Below, one piece after another: positions 1-9,106 of a DNA stretch of 64,000 bases (positions within the stretch are counted from its first letter, which is position 1; the number at the start of each line of letters is the position of its first letter). The stretch covers positions 124,001 through 188,000 of the forward strand of contig NZ_CANDOB010000004.1 of assembly GCF_947387515.1 (NCBI RefSeq), written 5' to 3'. The translations under genes were made by a program, and so were the position numbers. The notes beneath the pieces are model-generated. The model made no database searches. It saw only the letters and a program-made list of their open reading frames with translations, and had not been told where the DNA came from. Source of the stretch: Alkalihalobacillus sp. CinArs1 (GTDB lineage Bacteria; Bacillota; Bacilli; Bacillales; Guptibacillaceae).

Positions 1-88
1 CATTCTCTTGTTTTTGAATGATAAGATGTCCGCCAACCCAATCGTTTAAGGTTTCTTGTATACGAGATACCATTTCAGTAGTTTCCAT
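1..88 (-). CDS. Partial hypothetical protein (N-terminal 29 residues)
   Basis: Only the first 29 codons are in the window; the gene runs off the left edge. The ATG is at 88 and is preceded by GAGGTGAAAAAT, a good ribosome site, so the start is credible. The visible protein begins METTEMVSRIQETLNDW and continues with a short hydrophobic strand. I do not recognise the family from this fragment. It is divergent from the gene starting at 204. Confidence 0.6.
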   Translation of the reverse strand, partial: METTEMVSRIQETLNDWVGGHLIIQKQEN

Positions 89-203
89 ATTTTTCACCTC
101 AATATAAACTTCCCCGAATTTAAGGTACATAAACAAGGGTTTAAAAGGTTTAAGTCTAGAATGATATAATGAGCTAATAATGAGATACAAAGGATGAGTC
201 GTT

Positions 204-1265
204 ATGAGAACTATTTCGATAGATGAATGTTTCGATAGAAAATTACCGATCATAGATGTTCGAACCCCAGCCGAATTCGAGCAGTTCCACATTCCAGGAG
301 CAGTTAACATGCCGATCTTTTCAAACGAAGAAAGAGAGTTAGTTGGAACAACTTACAAACAACAAGGCACAGAAGCAGCGAAGGATTTAGGGATCTCGCT
401 TGTGTCTCCATCTCTTCCCGATTTTTATCAGAAGGCAAAAGTTCTATCAAAAGGACAGGAGTTTGTCGTTTACTGTTGGAGAGGTGGTATGAGGAGTAGA
501 AGCCTTGCTGTGATTTTTGAGATGATGGGGCTGCCATGTCGTCAACTTGTTGGTGGCATTCGGTCATATCGTCAAAATGTCATGAGAATACTTGAAAGCC
601 ATGCTAAAAAAAACGTATCTTTTCTTATAGTGGAAGGGTTTACTGGGACATCTAAGACAGACATTTTACATTATTTAAAAAACAAAGGCTACCCAGTCAT
701 TGATCTTGAAGGCTTAGCTGCACATAAAGGATCAGTTTTCGGAAGAGTGAATTTACCTGAAAGAAGTCAAAAGGAGTTTGAAGCGAAGCTTTCTCATCGG
801 TTAAATGAAATAGGGGAGACAGATTATTATGTAATTGAGTCTGAAAGTAAGCGACTTGGGAACATTATCGTTCCGGACTTTATCTTTGAGGGCAAACAAA
901 AAGGGACGCGCATACATGTTCACGCCCCGCTTTCTTATCGAATAAAAACCATTTTAGATACATATCATCCCGAACAGAATAGAGAGAAAATAGTAAAGGG
1001 CATCCAAAGAATCGAGAAACGTCTGCCAGATAATGAACGACGTTATATATCCCTCGCACTTGAGGAAGAGAACTATGAAGCAGTCGTCGAAAGCCTTCTG
1101 GTGAATTATTACGATCCTAGGTACACCTACAAGGCGACAGAGAATGTGGGTGAGGTTATAAAAGTTCACTATGAGTCTCTTGATGAAGGATGCCAACTTG
1201 TCCAGAATGAAGTGGAGCGTCTAGTGTCTAAGCTTCGATTAGAAGGCGAGAAAGTTTCGCTTTAA
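204..1265 (+). CDS. mnmH: tRNA 2-selenouridine synthase MnmH (SelU)
   Basis: A cytoplasmic tRNA-modifying enzyme that geranylates 2-thiouridine at the wobble position of certain tRNAs and replaces sulfur with selenium using selenophosphate. The N-terminal rhodanese domain (about residues 1-125) has the family loop YCWRGGMRSRS with the expected catalytic Cys91. The P-loop domain follows at about 140-350. Its Walker A motif is GFTGTSKT (145-152), with serine where most P-loops have glycine before the lysine. Length (353 aa) is normal. Selenophosphate synthase (selD), a common neighbour, is not in the window. The 3' end overlaps the convergent gene by 38 bp. Confidence 0.9.
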   Translation: MRTISIDECFDRKLPIIDVRTPAEFEQFHIPGAVNMPIFSNEERELVGTTYKQQGTEAAKDLGISLVSPSLPDFYQKAKVLSKGQEFVVYCWRGGMRSRSLAVIFEMMGLPCRQLVGGIRSYRQNVMRILESHAKKNVSFLIVEGFTGTSKTDILHYLKNKGYPVIDLEGLAAHKGSVFGRVNLPERSQKEFEAKLSHRLNEIGETDYYVIESESKRLGNIIVPDFIFEGKQKGTRIHVHAPLSYRIKTILDTYHPEQNREKIVKGIQRIEKRLPDNERRYISLALEEENYEAVVESLLVNYYDPRYTYKATENVGEVIKVHYESLDEGCQLVQNEVERLVSKLRLEGEKVSL

Positions 1266-1692
1266 TTGATTTTCTCTGCTCTTTGCCCGGTTCATTATTG
1301 TATTGTTCAATTAAATCATCGATCCGTTTGAAGTACAGGTGGCTGATCCACGCTACATAGTTCTTGTAGATAGAAGAGGTTAGGAATTTCACTAGCATGT
1401 TATCTTCTGGGCCAAAATAATACGTTTTATCATCGAAAAAAGTAGAAAATCGACTGAACGAAAGCTTTGTATAAGAGTTGTCCAAATCATAGCGGAATTT
1501 GTTCAACACATCAGGAATTAAACGAATGGCAAAGACATCATCGTTATCAAACATTTCTTTAGGAGTAGGTAGGATAAGGTACGGGTAATCACAGTCATCC
1601 AGGGCAATGAAGAAATCATTAGGTGATTCATGACAGGTAGGCACGCGCTTGACGGTCGTTTCAACTATCAATTGATAGACTGAATCATTCAT
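1228..1692 (-). CDS. Hypothetical protein, 154 aa
   Basis: An acidic, aromatic-rich soluble protein with no signal peptide or membrane segment; I do not recognise the family. The start is supported by AAAGGGAGGAATACC just before the ATG. The last 38 bp overlap the 3' end of mnmH on the other strand, so the C-terminus (KAKLSRLLIEA) is read antisense to the end of mnmH. The middle is rich in Phe, Tyr and Asp (for example FDDKTYYFGPEDN). No operon partner is apparent. Confidence 0.7.
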   Translation of the reverse strand: MNDSVYQLIVETTVKRVPTCHESPNDFFIALDDCDYPYLILPTPKEMFDNDDVFAIRLIPDVLNKFRYDLDNSYTKLSFSRFSTFFDDKTYYFGPEDNMLVKFLTSSIYKNYVAWISHLYFKRIDDLIEQYNNEPGKEQRKSIKAKLSRLLIEA

Positions 1693-1830
1693 TGGTATTC
1701 CTCCCTTTATAATCTATCACCATTGTTGCCAGACTAGTAAACTTGTATACCCTTTGTCGAAAAGTAGTTTAATACAATCTATTATCCAACCCTCAAAAAA
1801 ATTCCTTTATTTCAAATATTACATTTTTTT

Positions 1831-1860
1831 AGCCGCGATACAATTATCGCGGCTTTGTTT
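1831..1860 (+). terminator. Intrinsic-terminator-like hairpin upstream of clpE
   Basis: A perfect 10-bp stem (AGCCGCGATA, loop CAAT, TATCGCGGCT) followed by TTGTTT. It lies between the 5' end of the 1692 gene and the clpE promoter. Its tail orientation fits only the + strand, where no gene ends nearby; it may isolate clpE from distant mnmH read-through. The rest of the 1693-1889 stretch shows nothing else clear. Confidence 0.55.
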
Positions 1861-1889
1861 ATAAGAACAGATTAGAAAATGCATAACAC

Positions 1890-1918
1890 TTGAAAGTCAA
1901 AGATAGTCAGATTATAAT
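1890..1918 (+). promoter_or_regulatory. Sigma-A promoter of clpE
   Basis: TTGAAA (1890-1895), 17-bp spacer, perfect TATAAT (1913-1918). The promoter is overlapped by a CtsR-like box and followed by another, as expected for a class III heat-shock gene. Confidence 0.85.
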
Positions 1919-1952
1919 ATGGTTACAAGGTCAAATATAGTCAAAGTCAAAA
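1895..1952 (+). promoter_or_regulatory. CtsR operators of clpE
   Basis: Two tandem heptad-repeat boxes. The downstream one, GGTCAAA-TAT-AGTCAAA (1929-1945), matches the CtsR consensus RGTCAAA-NAN-RGTCAAA exactly and is followed by a further GTCAAA. The upstream one, AGTCAAA-GAT-AGTCAGA (1895-1911), has one mismatch and covers the promoter spacer. Repression by CtsR is inferred. Confidence 0.85.
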
Positions 1953-2030
1953 CAAAATACATTGACCTTAACTAATACAAGTAACGCACTATTATATAAC
2001 GATCTTATAAATTTTAAGGGAGGCCATCAT

Positions 2031-4142
2031 ATGCTTTGTGAAAAATGTAATCAAAATCCTGCAACAGTTCAGTTGAATGTTCAGATCAATCATTCTAAAA
2101 AACGTGTTCATCTGTGCAACTCTTGCTATGCAAATGTGATGAATGGTCAGACAACACCGTCATCAAAAGGTCAATTTGATGATTTCTTTCAATCATTTAT
2201 GAATCAATCAGGTCATACTCAACCTAGTGAGCAAACCGACGCTGGTAACGGTGGATTACTAGATGACTTAGGAAAGAATTTAACAGATGCTGCAAAAGCA
2301 GGATTGATCGACCCAGTTATCGGAAGAGATCAAGAGGTAGCACGGGTCATCGAAACACTAAATCGTCGAAACAAAAACAACCCTGTCCTGATTGGTGAAC
2401 CAGGTGTAGGGAAAACAGCGATCGCCGAAGGACTAGCACTTCGTATTTCTGAAGGAAACGTTCCTTCGAAATTACAAAACAAAGAGATCTATTTGTTAGA
2501 TGTTGCATCTCTCGTATCTAACACAGGAATCCGTGGTCAGTTCGAAGAGAGAATGAAACAGTTGATTTCAGAACTGCAAGCAAGAAAGAATGTCATTCTC
2601 TTTATCGATGAAATTCATCTTATCGTTGGAGCAGGCTCAGCCGAAGGATCGATGGATGCAGGAAACATTCTGAAACCTGCGCTCGCTAGAGGTGAGCTTC
2701 AATTAATCGGTGCTACTACGTTGAAAGAATATCGTCAAATTGAAAAAGATGCAGCTCTTGAACGACGTTTTCAGCCAGTTATGGTTAACGAGCCATCGAT
2801 TGAAGAAGCGGTTCAAATTCTAGAAGGTCTAAAACCGAGGTACGAAGATTATCATGAGGTGGCGTTTTCTGATGAAGCAATAAAAGCTTGTGTCACATTA
2901 TCAAATCGTTACATTCAAGACCGTTTCTTACCAGATAAAGCGATCGACTTAATGGATGAAGCTGGTGCAAAAAGAAACTTAACGATTACAACTTCTAATC
3001 ATGATGAAATACAAAAGAGGCTCGAACAAATTGCAGTAGAAAAGAAGAAGGCGACGGATGAAGAGAATTATGAAGTAGCTGCAAAGCTCCGTGATGAAGA
3101 ATTAAAGCTTGAAAAGAAACTAGAAGAATCATTAAGTGTGAATGATCAAGCGGAAGCTCTTGTAAACTTAGAAGATATTCAACAAATCATCGAGAGTAAA
3201 ACAGGTATACCTGTACAAAAACTCCAAGAAGATGAACAGATGAAGATGAAGAATCTTGCTGAACAGCTGAATGCTAAAGTTATTGGACAAGAGGACGCTG
3301 TTTATAAGGTTGCAAAAGCAATTCGAAGAAGTCGCGCAGGTCTGAAGCGTAAGAACAGACCGATCGGTTCATTTCTATTCGTAGGGCCTACTGGTGTCGG
3401 TAAAACAGAATTATCTAAATCTCTAGCTGAAGAGTTATTTGGAGATCGAGATGCGATGGTTCGACTCGATATGAGTGAATACATGGAAAAACACTCCGTC
3501 TCTAAATTGATCGGCTCACCACCAGGATATGTAGGTCATGATGAGGCAGGGCAACTGACAGAACGTGTACGCCGCAAGCCTTATAGCATTCTATTGATCG
3601 ATGAAGTTGAAAAAGCACATCCAGATGTTCAAAATATGTTCCTACAAATCTTAGACGATGGTCGATTGACGGATAGCCAAGGAAGAACAGTGAGCTTTAA
3701 AGATACCGTGATCATCATGACGAGCAACGCAGGAAGTACAGAACGCCGTATTACAGTAGGGTTTGAATCGGCTGATAGCTATACCGATGTGATGGAAAGC
3801 CTAGGCTCTTACTTTAGACCAGAATTTCTCAATCGCTTCGATTCGATCGTATCCTTTAAGTCACTCGAGAAAGAAAGTCTTGTATCGATCGTTGACTTGA
3901 TGATCGATGAGTTAAAAGGAAGTCTAACTGAGCAGCAAATTACCCTCGAGATCACAGAGGAAGCTAAATCGAAGTTAGCAGAGCTTGGATACAATCCACA
4001 GTTCGGTGCTCGCCCATTACGAAGAGTAATCGAAGAACACGTTGAAGATGGAATAGCTGATCTACTTGTTGACGAAGGCAATGTAACGTCAGTAAAAGTA
4101 GAGGTAATTGAAGATAAAATCGCTGTGAAAAATGCTTCGTAA
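2031..4142 (+). CDS. clpE: ATP-dependent Clp protease ATPase subunit ClpE
   Basis: HSP100 unfoldase that feeds substrates to ClpP and helps in heat-shock recovery. The true start is the ATG at 2031 after AAGGGAGG, giving 703 aa; an upstream in-frame extension lacks a ribosome site. The N-terminal zinc finger (CEKC near residue 3, CNSC near 36) is diagnostic of ClpE rather than ClpC. AAA1 has GEPGVGKT and LFIDEIH; a UVR-like coiled segment follows; AAA2 has GPTGVGKT and LLIDEVEKA; a ClpB-type D2 C-terminal domain ends the protein. It is monocistronic between a CtsR-controlled promoter and a terminator. Confidence 0.95.
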   Translation: MLCEKCNQNPATVQLNVQINHSKKRVHLCNSCYANVMNGQTTPSSKGQFDDFFQSFMNQSGHTQPSEQTDAGNGGLLDDLGKNLTDAAKAGLIDPVIGRDQEVARVIETLNRRNKNNPVLIGEPGVGKTAIAEGLALRISEGNVPSKLQNKEIYLLDVASLVSNTGIRGQFEERMKQLISELQARKNVILFIDEIHLIVGAGSAEGSMDAGNILKPALARGELQLIGATTLKEYRQIEKDAALERRFQPVMVNEPSIEEAVQILEGLKPRYEDYHEVAFSDEAIKACVTLSNRYIQDRFLPDKAIDLMDEAGAKRNLTITTSNHDEIQKRLEQIAVEKKKATDEENYEVAAKLRDEELKLEKKLEESLSVNDQAEALVNLEDIQQIIESKTGIPVQKLQEDEQMKMKNLAEQLNAKVIGQEDAVYKVAKAIRRSRAGLKRKNRPIGSFLFVGPTGVGKTELSKSLAEELFGDRDAMVRLDMSEYMEKHSVSKLIGSPPGYVGHDEAGQLTERVRRKPYSILLIDEVEKAHPDVQNMFLQILDDGRLTDSQGRTVSFKDTVIIMTSNAGSTERRITVGFESADSYTDVMESLGSYFRPEFLNRFDSIVSFKSLEKESLVSIVDLMIDELKGSLTEQQITLEITEEAKSKLAELGYNPQFGARPLRRVIEEHVEDGIADLLVDEGNVTSVKVEVIEDKIAVKNAS

Positions 4143-4154
4143 GCTATATTTTTA

Positions 4155-4189
4155 GAAAGCCACTCAATTGGGTGGCTTTCTTTTTTTGT
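4155..4189 (+). terminator. clpE terminator
   Basis: AGAAAGCCACTC-AATT-GGGTGGCTTTCT stem (one G-U) followed by a run of T. Confidence 0.9.
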
Positions 4190-4402
4190 TAGAAAATAGA
4201 AAATTTAGGGAATAGAGAAGTTAGCTGGTTTTCTGATTTTCGACTAGTCGAATTAACTCGAATAACAGAGAATGCCGACTTCTTTTGTCGTAATTTGGCT
4301 AAAAGTCAGAATATTAGTTAAAAAGTCATCGTATATCTGCTACGTTAGAGAGGGAAGCTCAGGAAGATTTCTCTACTATACGAAAAAAAGGAGCGAAAAC
4401 GA

Positions 4403-5671
4403 ATGGAACTGGATCAATTAGAAATGAACCAGACGTTGGAAGAAAGTCAGCCAGAAGGAAAAACTATTCCATATTTAACTGCTTTAATTGGATGGAGTCT
4501 TCCAGCAATTGAGGCCTGTGATAAATTGAAACGGCCTTTTGTAGTAGTAGGACCACCTGATTTCAAAGACTACGCTGAAAAACATAATATCACATTTGTA
4601 GGGTGGGAGTTTGATCGTTTGAATGAAGGGTCAGACAAGCTTTATAAGCAGCTGAAAGCACTTGGTGCAGAAGTTGCAGTTCCACTATATGAAGAATGTG
4701 TAGAATGGGCAGGAGCCCTAAACGCCAGATTCCGTCAAGAACCAAGACTCTTTAATCGTTCACTTCTATTGAGAGATAAGGGGATGATGAAGAGGAAGGC
4801 TCAGATTGCAGGAATTAAAGTGGGTGTCTTTGAAGAGGCAAGAGACAAAGATGATGTCAAACGCTTCCTGAAACGAGTTAATGAAGCACTCCTTAAAGTA
4901 GATGGAGATAAATACGATCCAATTCACTGTAAACCTCTCGATAAGGCAGGTTCTGTTGGTCACCGTGCCATCGATAATCCAGCCGATATCGAAGCTCTAA
5001 CAGACAATGATTTTCCACTTTTGATGGAAAGTCATCTTGATGGACAAGAGTTTTCATGTGAAGTTTTTGTTCACAAAGGACAAATTCAATTCTTGAACAT
5101 CACTGAATATGTGAAGTTAGGTTATTCAAACTTTGTTCCGCCTTCTCCAACTCTTGAATCGAAAAGACCAGTTATCCGTCAAGCGATCGAGCAACTGATC
5201 GAAGCATTTGAGATTGAGAACGGGGTTATTCATCCTGAATATTTCATCATGCCTGACGGAACGTTGCACTTCGGTGAAGTAGCTGCACGTGTTCCAGGAG
5301 GTCATATTTTCGACTTAATTGAACGCGCTTACGGATTTAGTGCATATGAAGCACAAATTCTTTGTAGTGACCCGAACACGACAGAAGAAGAGCTAAGAAA
5401 ATTCTTCCCAGCTGAAGATGAAGCTAATGGATATGCAGGCTGCCTTATGGTACACCCGCACGTCACTTACATTGAAGAACTAACGATTCCAGATGAGCTT
5501 GAAGAGCATCCTTTCTTCGAAAAGCATGACATGTTCACTCCACCGCAAGGTAAAGTGGCAGAGCGAGTAGGCTTTGGTAACCACTATGGAACGATTTTCT
5601 TCTTCGGTGATGATAGTGCCGAGATGAGACGCCTACTAGAATACTATGAAAAGTACGATTTTTATTTGTAG
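4403..5671 (+). CDS. ATP-grasp carboxylate-amine ligase
   Basis: An ATP-grasp enzyme of unknown substrate, expected to join a carboxylate to an amine or thiol with ATP through an acyl-phosphate. The pre-ATP-grasp region spans about residues 20-120. The central and C-terminal domains carry the nucleotide and metal signatures: LLMESHLDGQEFSCE (Glu209), HPEYFIMPDG (Glu279) and FGEVAARVPGGH (Glu292, Arg296). At 422 aa it matches a standalone ligase. The start has AAAGGAG nine bases upstream. The next gene begins 30 bp after the stop on the same strand with no terminator between, so the two are probably co-transcribed. I cannot name the substrate; D-Ala-D-Ala ligase, PurK and biotin carboxylase are excluded by divergent surrounding motifs. 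Confidence 0.8.
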   Translation: MELDQLEMNQTLEESQPEGKTIPYLTALIGWSLPAIEACDKLKRPFVVVGPPDFKDYAEKHNITFVGWEFDRLNEGSDKLYKQLKALGAEVAVPLYEECVEWAGALNARFRQEPRLFNRSLLLRDKGMMKRKAQIAGIKVGVFEEARDKDDVKRFLKRVNEALLKVDGDKYDPIHCKPLDKAGSVGHRAIDNPADIEALTDNDFPLLMESHLDGQEFSCEVFVHKGQIQFLNITEYVKLGYSNFVPPSPTLESKRPVIRQAIEQLIEAFEIENGVIHPEYFIMPDGTLHFGEVAARVPGGHIFDLIERAYGFSAYEAQILCSDPNTTEEELRKFFPAEDEANGYAGCLMVHPHVTYIEELTIPDELEEHPFFEKHDMFTPPQGKVAERVGFGNHYGTIFFFGDDSAEMRRLLEYYEKYDFYL

Positions 5672-5701
5672 AATATTCTTTATCATAAAGGAGAATTAAG
5701 C

Positions 5702-7669
5702 ATGCCATCTGAAGTAACAGAAGGAAAGATTGCAAGGTTTTCCCAGTCATTGACTAAGCTCAGCGAGGCACCAACATACGCAAAATCGAGATATCAGACG
5801 GATGTTTATCAAGAAGCAAACCGTCTCCTAGAAACAGAAGAAGGTCTCGAAATCCTATTTAAATATGCAGATCGTTTTGATGAAGCAGGTGTTTTCCAAG
5901 ACGGTCCTTGGGAAGATCCATCGAAGCTTCAGCCTCCGCTAGTCGCAGGTTCGCTGCAAGCGAAGGGGCTTCCTTATGTCATTGAGATGCTTAGTAACTT
6001 ACGTATGCTAGCTATTGCTGAAGGCATGGAGGAGCATCCTACTGTTTCTAAAGAAATGGCGATGGATTTCTTAAATGAGGTCATGGCGCTCAATTTGGAT
6101 TTGCTTTTCCCTCAAGCTACAGAGGCTTCTCGAATCGAGAAAAAAGAGAATGCCGATGAGGCTCAGCGTTTGTTCCAGTTTATCTCTCGATACCTTTCAT
6201 CGAGTGCGCTTTCTGAAACGCTGATCCATGAAATCAAACGTTTGACTGCACAGCGGCCGATAATGGTCAAAAGAACGGTTTCCATCATCAAAATGGCGAA
6301 AGAAATGCTTAAATCAAATGAGAATGATACGCAGAAAGAGGTTCTTCAGCAATATGTCGCCTCTATTGAAGGACCGTCTAACTTAAGTCATTTATATTCA
6401 CAGCCTAATGAATATCGGAAGCAATTGATGAACCTTTCCGTTGAAGAGCTTCAACGGGAAAGTGAAATTTTAGGTCGATCGATGCGAAATACTGGCCTTT
6501 GCTCTCCTCATCATAGCGTGCTTGCACGCTTGTTAAGCAGGAAGTCACCGGAGCTTCTCCCTGCTCTTTTACAACTGAGTGGTAAAGGAAAAGCGAATTT
6601 CGAAGAGCACGAAGAACTCGTTCATCAGCTTATAAAAGTCGCTCTATTCCCGACAACATGTCAATCTGTATACGGACTAGCGTTGCTCTTAGAAAGAGGC
6701 GTACTATCAGCATCACCCGTTATCCCAGGGTTAAGAAGACTGATTGAGCTTGATATCCGCCCAGAGGTTCGAAACGCATTGTTCAAAGCGAACGAAGGTG
6801 AAGGGTTAACGGCGAACAGTATCCTCCTTGCTGGCGTCATAAGTGTACTCGGACAACCGCTCGGAGTAGGTCAAGGATTGAACCCAACCTGTCAGGCTGC
6901 AAGGGGAATCAGCTTGTGGGCACAGCATGCTCCAGGTTATTTATTAGAAATCATCCCTCGAGCTGCACGTGACGGTGAAATCGATATGGTGTTTGAAGGT
7001 GTTAACATTTACTCTAAGGATCTTCAGGGAGGATTAGCACCTGAACTACATCCTGAACTTGATCCTGTTTCAATCGTTTTAGTTCCTCACCTCGATCGTA
7101 TTTATAGTGAGATGATGACGAGGGTAGCTCTAAGAGGAGAAGATGGACATCGCTGGGTAAATCCAGCTTTTTATGGAAACTGGGTACAAAAAGGATTCAG
7201 CACTGTTATTGAACCGATTACTGGAAACATCGCAGACTATCCTGGTTTTGTGAGACTGTTTTATGCAACTCACCATCCGGAATACAACGATGAATATGAG
7301 TTGATCTATCCGAACCCTGTCGGTATATTCATCACGAACGTTCATGGAAAGATGCTTGGTTTCCACGCGGTATCGATTCAAAGAATTGCGAAATGTCCTA
7401 AAGGTAACTACCGTGTTTATTTCTATAACCCGAATAACGACGGCTCTCAGAACTGGGGGCAAGGAATTGTTAGTACGGTTATGGGTAACGGTGAGTACTT
7501 TGGCGAAAGCTCGCTTCCTTTTGATGAATTCACTTCTCGTCTCTATGCGTTTCACTACAACCCATACGAACAGGGCGATTCGTATGCAGTTGAACAAGAC
7601 AGTGTAGCAAAAGTGAAAACCCTTGCAAAAGAAAGCTGGGGGAAAGAATACAAATGGATTAGTGGATAA
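5702..7669 (+). CDS. Unknown 655-aa protein with possible papain-like Cys-His-Asn triad
   Basis: I do not recognise this family by name. The N-terminal 380 residues look all-helical, with no signal peptide or membrane segment. The C-terminal third has a pattern like a papain-like cysteine peptidase or amidohydrolase: LNPTCQAARGISLWA with Cys397 at the start of a helix, GFHAVSI with His555 in a strand, and YFYNPNNDG with Asn576 (or Asp580) 21 residues later. That order and spacing resemble transglutaminase/C39/C58-like folds. The start has AAAGGAGAATTAAGC before the ATG. It follows the ATP-grasp gene by 30 bp, so a ligase-plus-hydrolase or ligase-plus-acyl-transfer pair is inferred. Confidence 0.6.
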   Translation: MPSEVTEGKIARFSQSLTKLSEAPTYAKSRYQTDVYQEANRLLETEEGLEILFKYADRFDEAGVFQDGPWEDPSKLQPPLVAGSLQAKGLPYVIEMLSNLRMLAIAEGMEEHPTVSKEMAMDFLNEVMALNLDLLFPQATEASRIEKKENADEAQRLFQFISRYLSSSALSETLIHEIKRLTAQRPIMVKRTVSIIKMAKEMLKSNENDTQKEVLQQYVASIEGPSNLSHLYSQPNEYRKQLMNLSVEELQRESEILGRSMRNTGLCSPHHSVLARLLSRKSPELLPALLQLSGKGKANFEEHEELVHQLIKVALFPTTCQSVYGLALLLERGVLSASPVIPGLRRLIELDIRPEVRNALFKANEGEGLTANSILLAGVISVLGQPLGVGQGLNPTCQAARGISLWAQHAPGYLLEIIPRAARDGEIDMVFEGVNIYSKDLQGGLAPELHPELDPVSIVLVPHLDRIYSEMMTRVALRGEDGHRWVNPAFYGNWVQKGFSTVIEPITGNIADYPGFVRLFYATHHPEYNDEYELIYPNPVGIFITNVHGKMLGFHAVSIQRIAKCPKGNYRVYFYNPNNDGSQNWGQGIVSTVMGNGEYFGESSLPFDEFTSRLYAFHYNPYEQGDSYAVEQDSVAKVKTLAKESWGKEYKWISG

Positions 7670-7680
7670 GTATAAAAGTG

Positions 7681-7712
7681 TCAGGGACTATCCCCTGATG
7701 CTTTTTACTTTT
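7681..7712 (+). terminator. Terminator after the ATP-grasp cassette
   Basis: TCAGGG-(6-nt loop)-CCCTGA stem followed by TGCTTTTTACTTTTT; a short stem, but well placed 11 bp after the stop codon. Confidence 0.65.
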
Positions 7713-7810
7713 TAACTACGGCGGTAAGGTTTACGAATTCGAAAACACCGGGAATAAATAGTACCATTGGATAGAAGAGACGAAATGACTATAGGAAGGG
7801 GAAGTTACAT

Positions 7811-8803
7811 ATGCAAGGTTATGTGCACGGTGGAGTCAAAGGAAAAGAAGGACTAGTATTCAAAGATAACTTAGAAGAACCTCGACCTGGAAAAGGTGAG
7901 GTGAAAATCCGATTACGAGCAGCGGGATTAAATCATAGAGATTTGTCTGTTCCTACGCGACGATCAAACGGAGATCCTGACGTCATCTTAGGCTCAGATG
8001 GTGCGGGAATCATCAGTGAAGTAGGTGAAGGCGTCCAATCAGTAAAAGTAGGGGATGAGGTGCTCATTAATCCAGGGATCGGTTGGAAAGAAAATGCTGC
8101 AGCACCGCCCGAAGGCTTTCAAATTGTTGGTTTTCCTGGAGACGGTACGTTTGCAGAAAGTATCGTGCTTCCTGAAGAAAATGCTATTCAAAAGCCTTCT
8201 TCTCTTTCGTTTGAGGTAGCTGCTTCTTATGGCATCGCAGCACTAACAGCTTATCGTGCTTTATTCACAAGAGGACAGTTAAAAAGTGATCAAACGGTGT
8301 TTATTCCAGGAATCGGTGGCGGTGTTGCGACATTTTTACTCCAATTTGCTAAAGCGATTGGCGCTAGGGTAATCGTTAGTTCAAGAAGTGAGGAAAAGCG
8401 CAAAAAAGCCCTCGATCTTGGAGCGGATCTCGCTCTTTCAAATGAAGATGACTGGACGAACGTTGCTAAAGAAGAAAAGGTCGATCTTGTAATCGAAAGT
8501 GTAGGAGCAGCGACGATCAACCGATCGTTAGATCTCTTACGGAGTGGAGGTACTTTGGTCATTTTTGGCTCATCAACAGGTGATACAGCTGAAATTAACT
8601 TAAGAGCTTTCTTCTACGGACAATACAATTTTCTTGGTTCGACGATGGGGAGTGCAGATGAATTTAGCGCTATGCTGGATTTTGTAACGAATCATTCCAT
8701 TGAACCGATCATCGACGCGTCCTATGAATTGGGGCAGATTGAGAACGCGTTCAATCATTTAGCTGAGGCCAAACAGTTCGGAAAAATCGTAATTACCATG
8801 TAG
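7811..8803 (+). CDS. MDR-family zinc-independent NAD(P)H oxidoreductase (quinone oxidoreductase/alcohol dehydrogenase-like)
   Basis: Medium-chain dehydrogenase/reductase of 330 aa, similar in type to B. subtilis YogA. The GroES-like N-terminal half keeps the family patterns AAGLNHRDL and GSDGAGIISEVGEGV. The Rossmann half has GIGGGVATFLLQFAKAIG and later DLVIESVG. The structural and catalytic zinc cysteines of classical alcohol dehydrogenases are missing, pointing to a quinone-oxidoreductase-like enzyme. The substrate is not predictable. The start has GGAAGGGGAAG upstream. Monocistronic. Confidence 0.8.
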   Translation: MQGYVHGGVKGKEGLVFKDNLEEPRPGKGEVKIRLRAAGLNHRDLSVPTRRSNGDPDVILGSDGAGIISEVGEGVQSVKVGDEVLINPGIGWKENAAAPPEGFQIVGFPGDGTFAESIVLPEENAIQKPSSLSFEVAASYGIAALTAYRALFTRGQLKSDQTVFIPGIGGGVATFLLQFAKAIGARVIVSSRSEEKRKKALDLGADLALSNEDDWTNVAKEEKVDLVIESVGAATINRSLDLLRSGGTLVIFGSSTGDTAEINLRAFFYGQYNFLGSTMGSADEFSAMLDFVTNHSIEPIIDASYELGQIENAFNHLAEAKQFGKIVITM

Positions 8804-8871
8804 CTTAAATGTTGGGTGAGGTATGTTTCGAACAGTACAGGTCATGATAACTAATGATGGAGGTGGATATC

Positions 8872-9042
8872 ATGGCGGAAAACAGGGATAGATCAAAACA
8901 GGATATCAAGATGAATACCTCATTGAACCCAGATATGGTTTTTGACAGTATTTCCGATGATTCACTCAATCAACGGTTTACTTCCGAGCAAGCAAAAGAG
9001 CTCATGTCCAGAAATGACTTGGATGTTAAAAGTAAGCAATAA
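8872..9042 (+). CDS. Small hydrophilic protein, 56 aa
   Basis: Starts at the ATG at 8872, placed after GATGGAGGTGGATATC; an upstream in-frame ATG lacks this spacing. The product is charged and lacks Trp and Cys (MAENRDRSKQDIK at the N-terminus, LDVKSKQ at the end). It is followed directly by a strong terminator. Family unknown; the size and composition would suit a small spore or stress protein, but nothing proves that. Confidence 0.6.
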   Translation: MAENRDRSKQDIKMNTSLNPDMVFDSISDDSLNQRFTSEQAKELMSRNDLDVKSKQ

Positions 9043-9063
9043 GCTTAAGGTAAACCATAAAAG

Positions 9064-9097
9064 AAAAGGAAGCCCTCGGCTTCCTTTTCGTCTTTTT
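9064..9097. terminator. Bidirectional terminator
   Basis: AAAAGGAAGCC-CTC-GGCTTCCTTTT followed by CGTCTTTTT on the + strand; the - strand reads TTCTTTTAT after the stem. It can serve the gene ending at 9042 and the convergent gene ending at 9107. Confidence 0.85.
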
Positions 9098-9106
9098 GTA
9101 GGTATT

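Noticed and set aside
1962-2030. Longer N-terminus for ClpE
   Set aside because: The zinc-finger start MLCEKC at 2031 has the ribosome site; the extension begins right after the CtsR boxes and has none.
7130-7607. Long open frames on both strands within the end of the 5702-7669 gene
   Set aside because: Shadows of the real frame; no ribosome sites.
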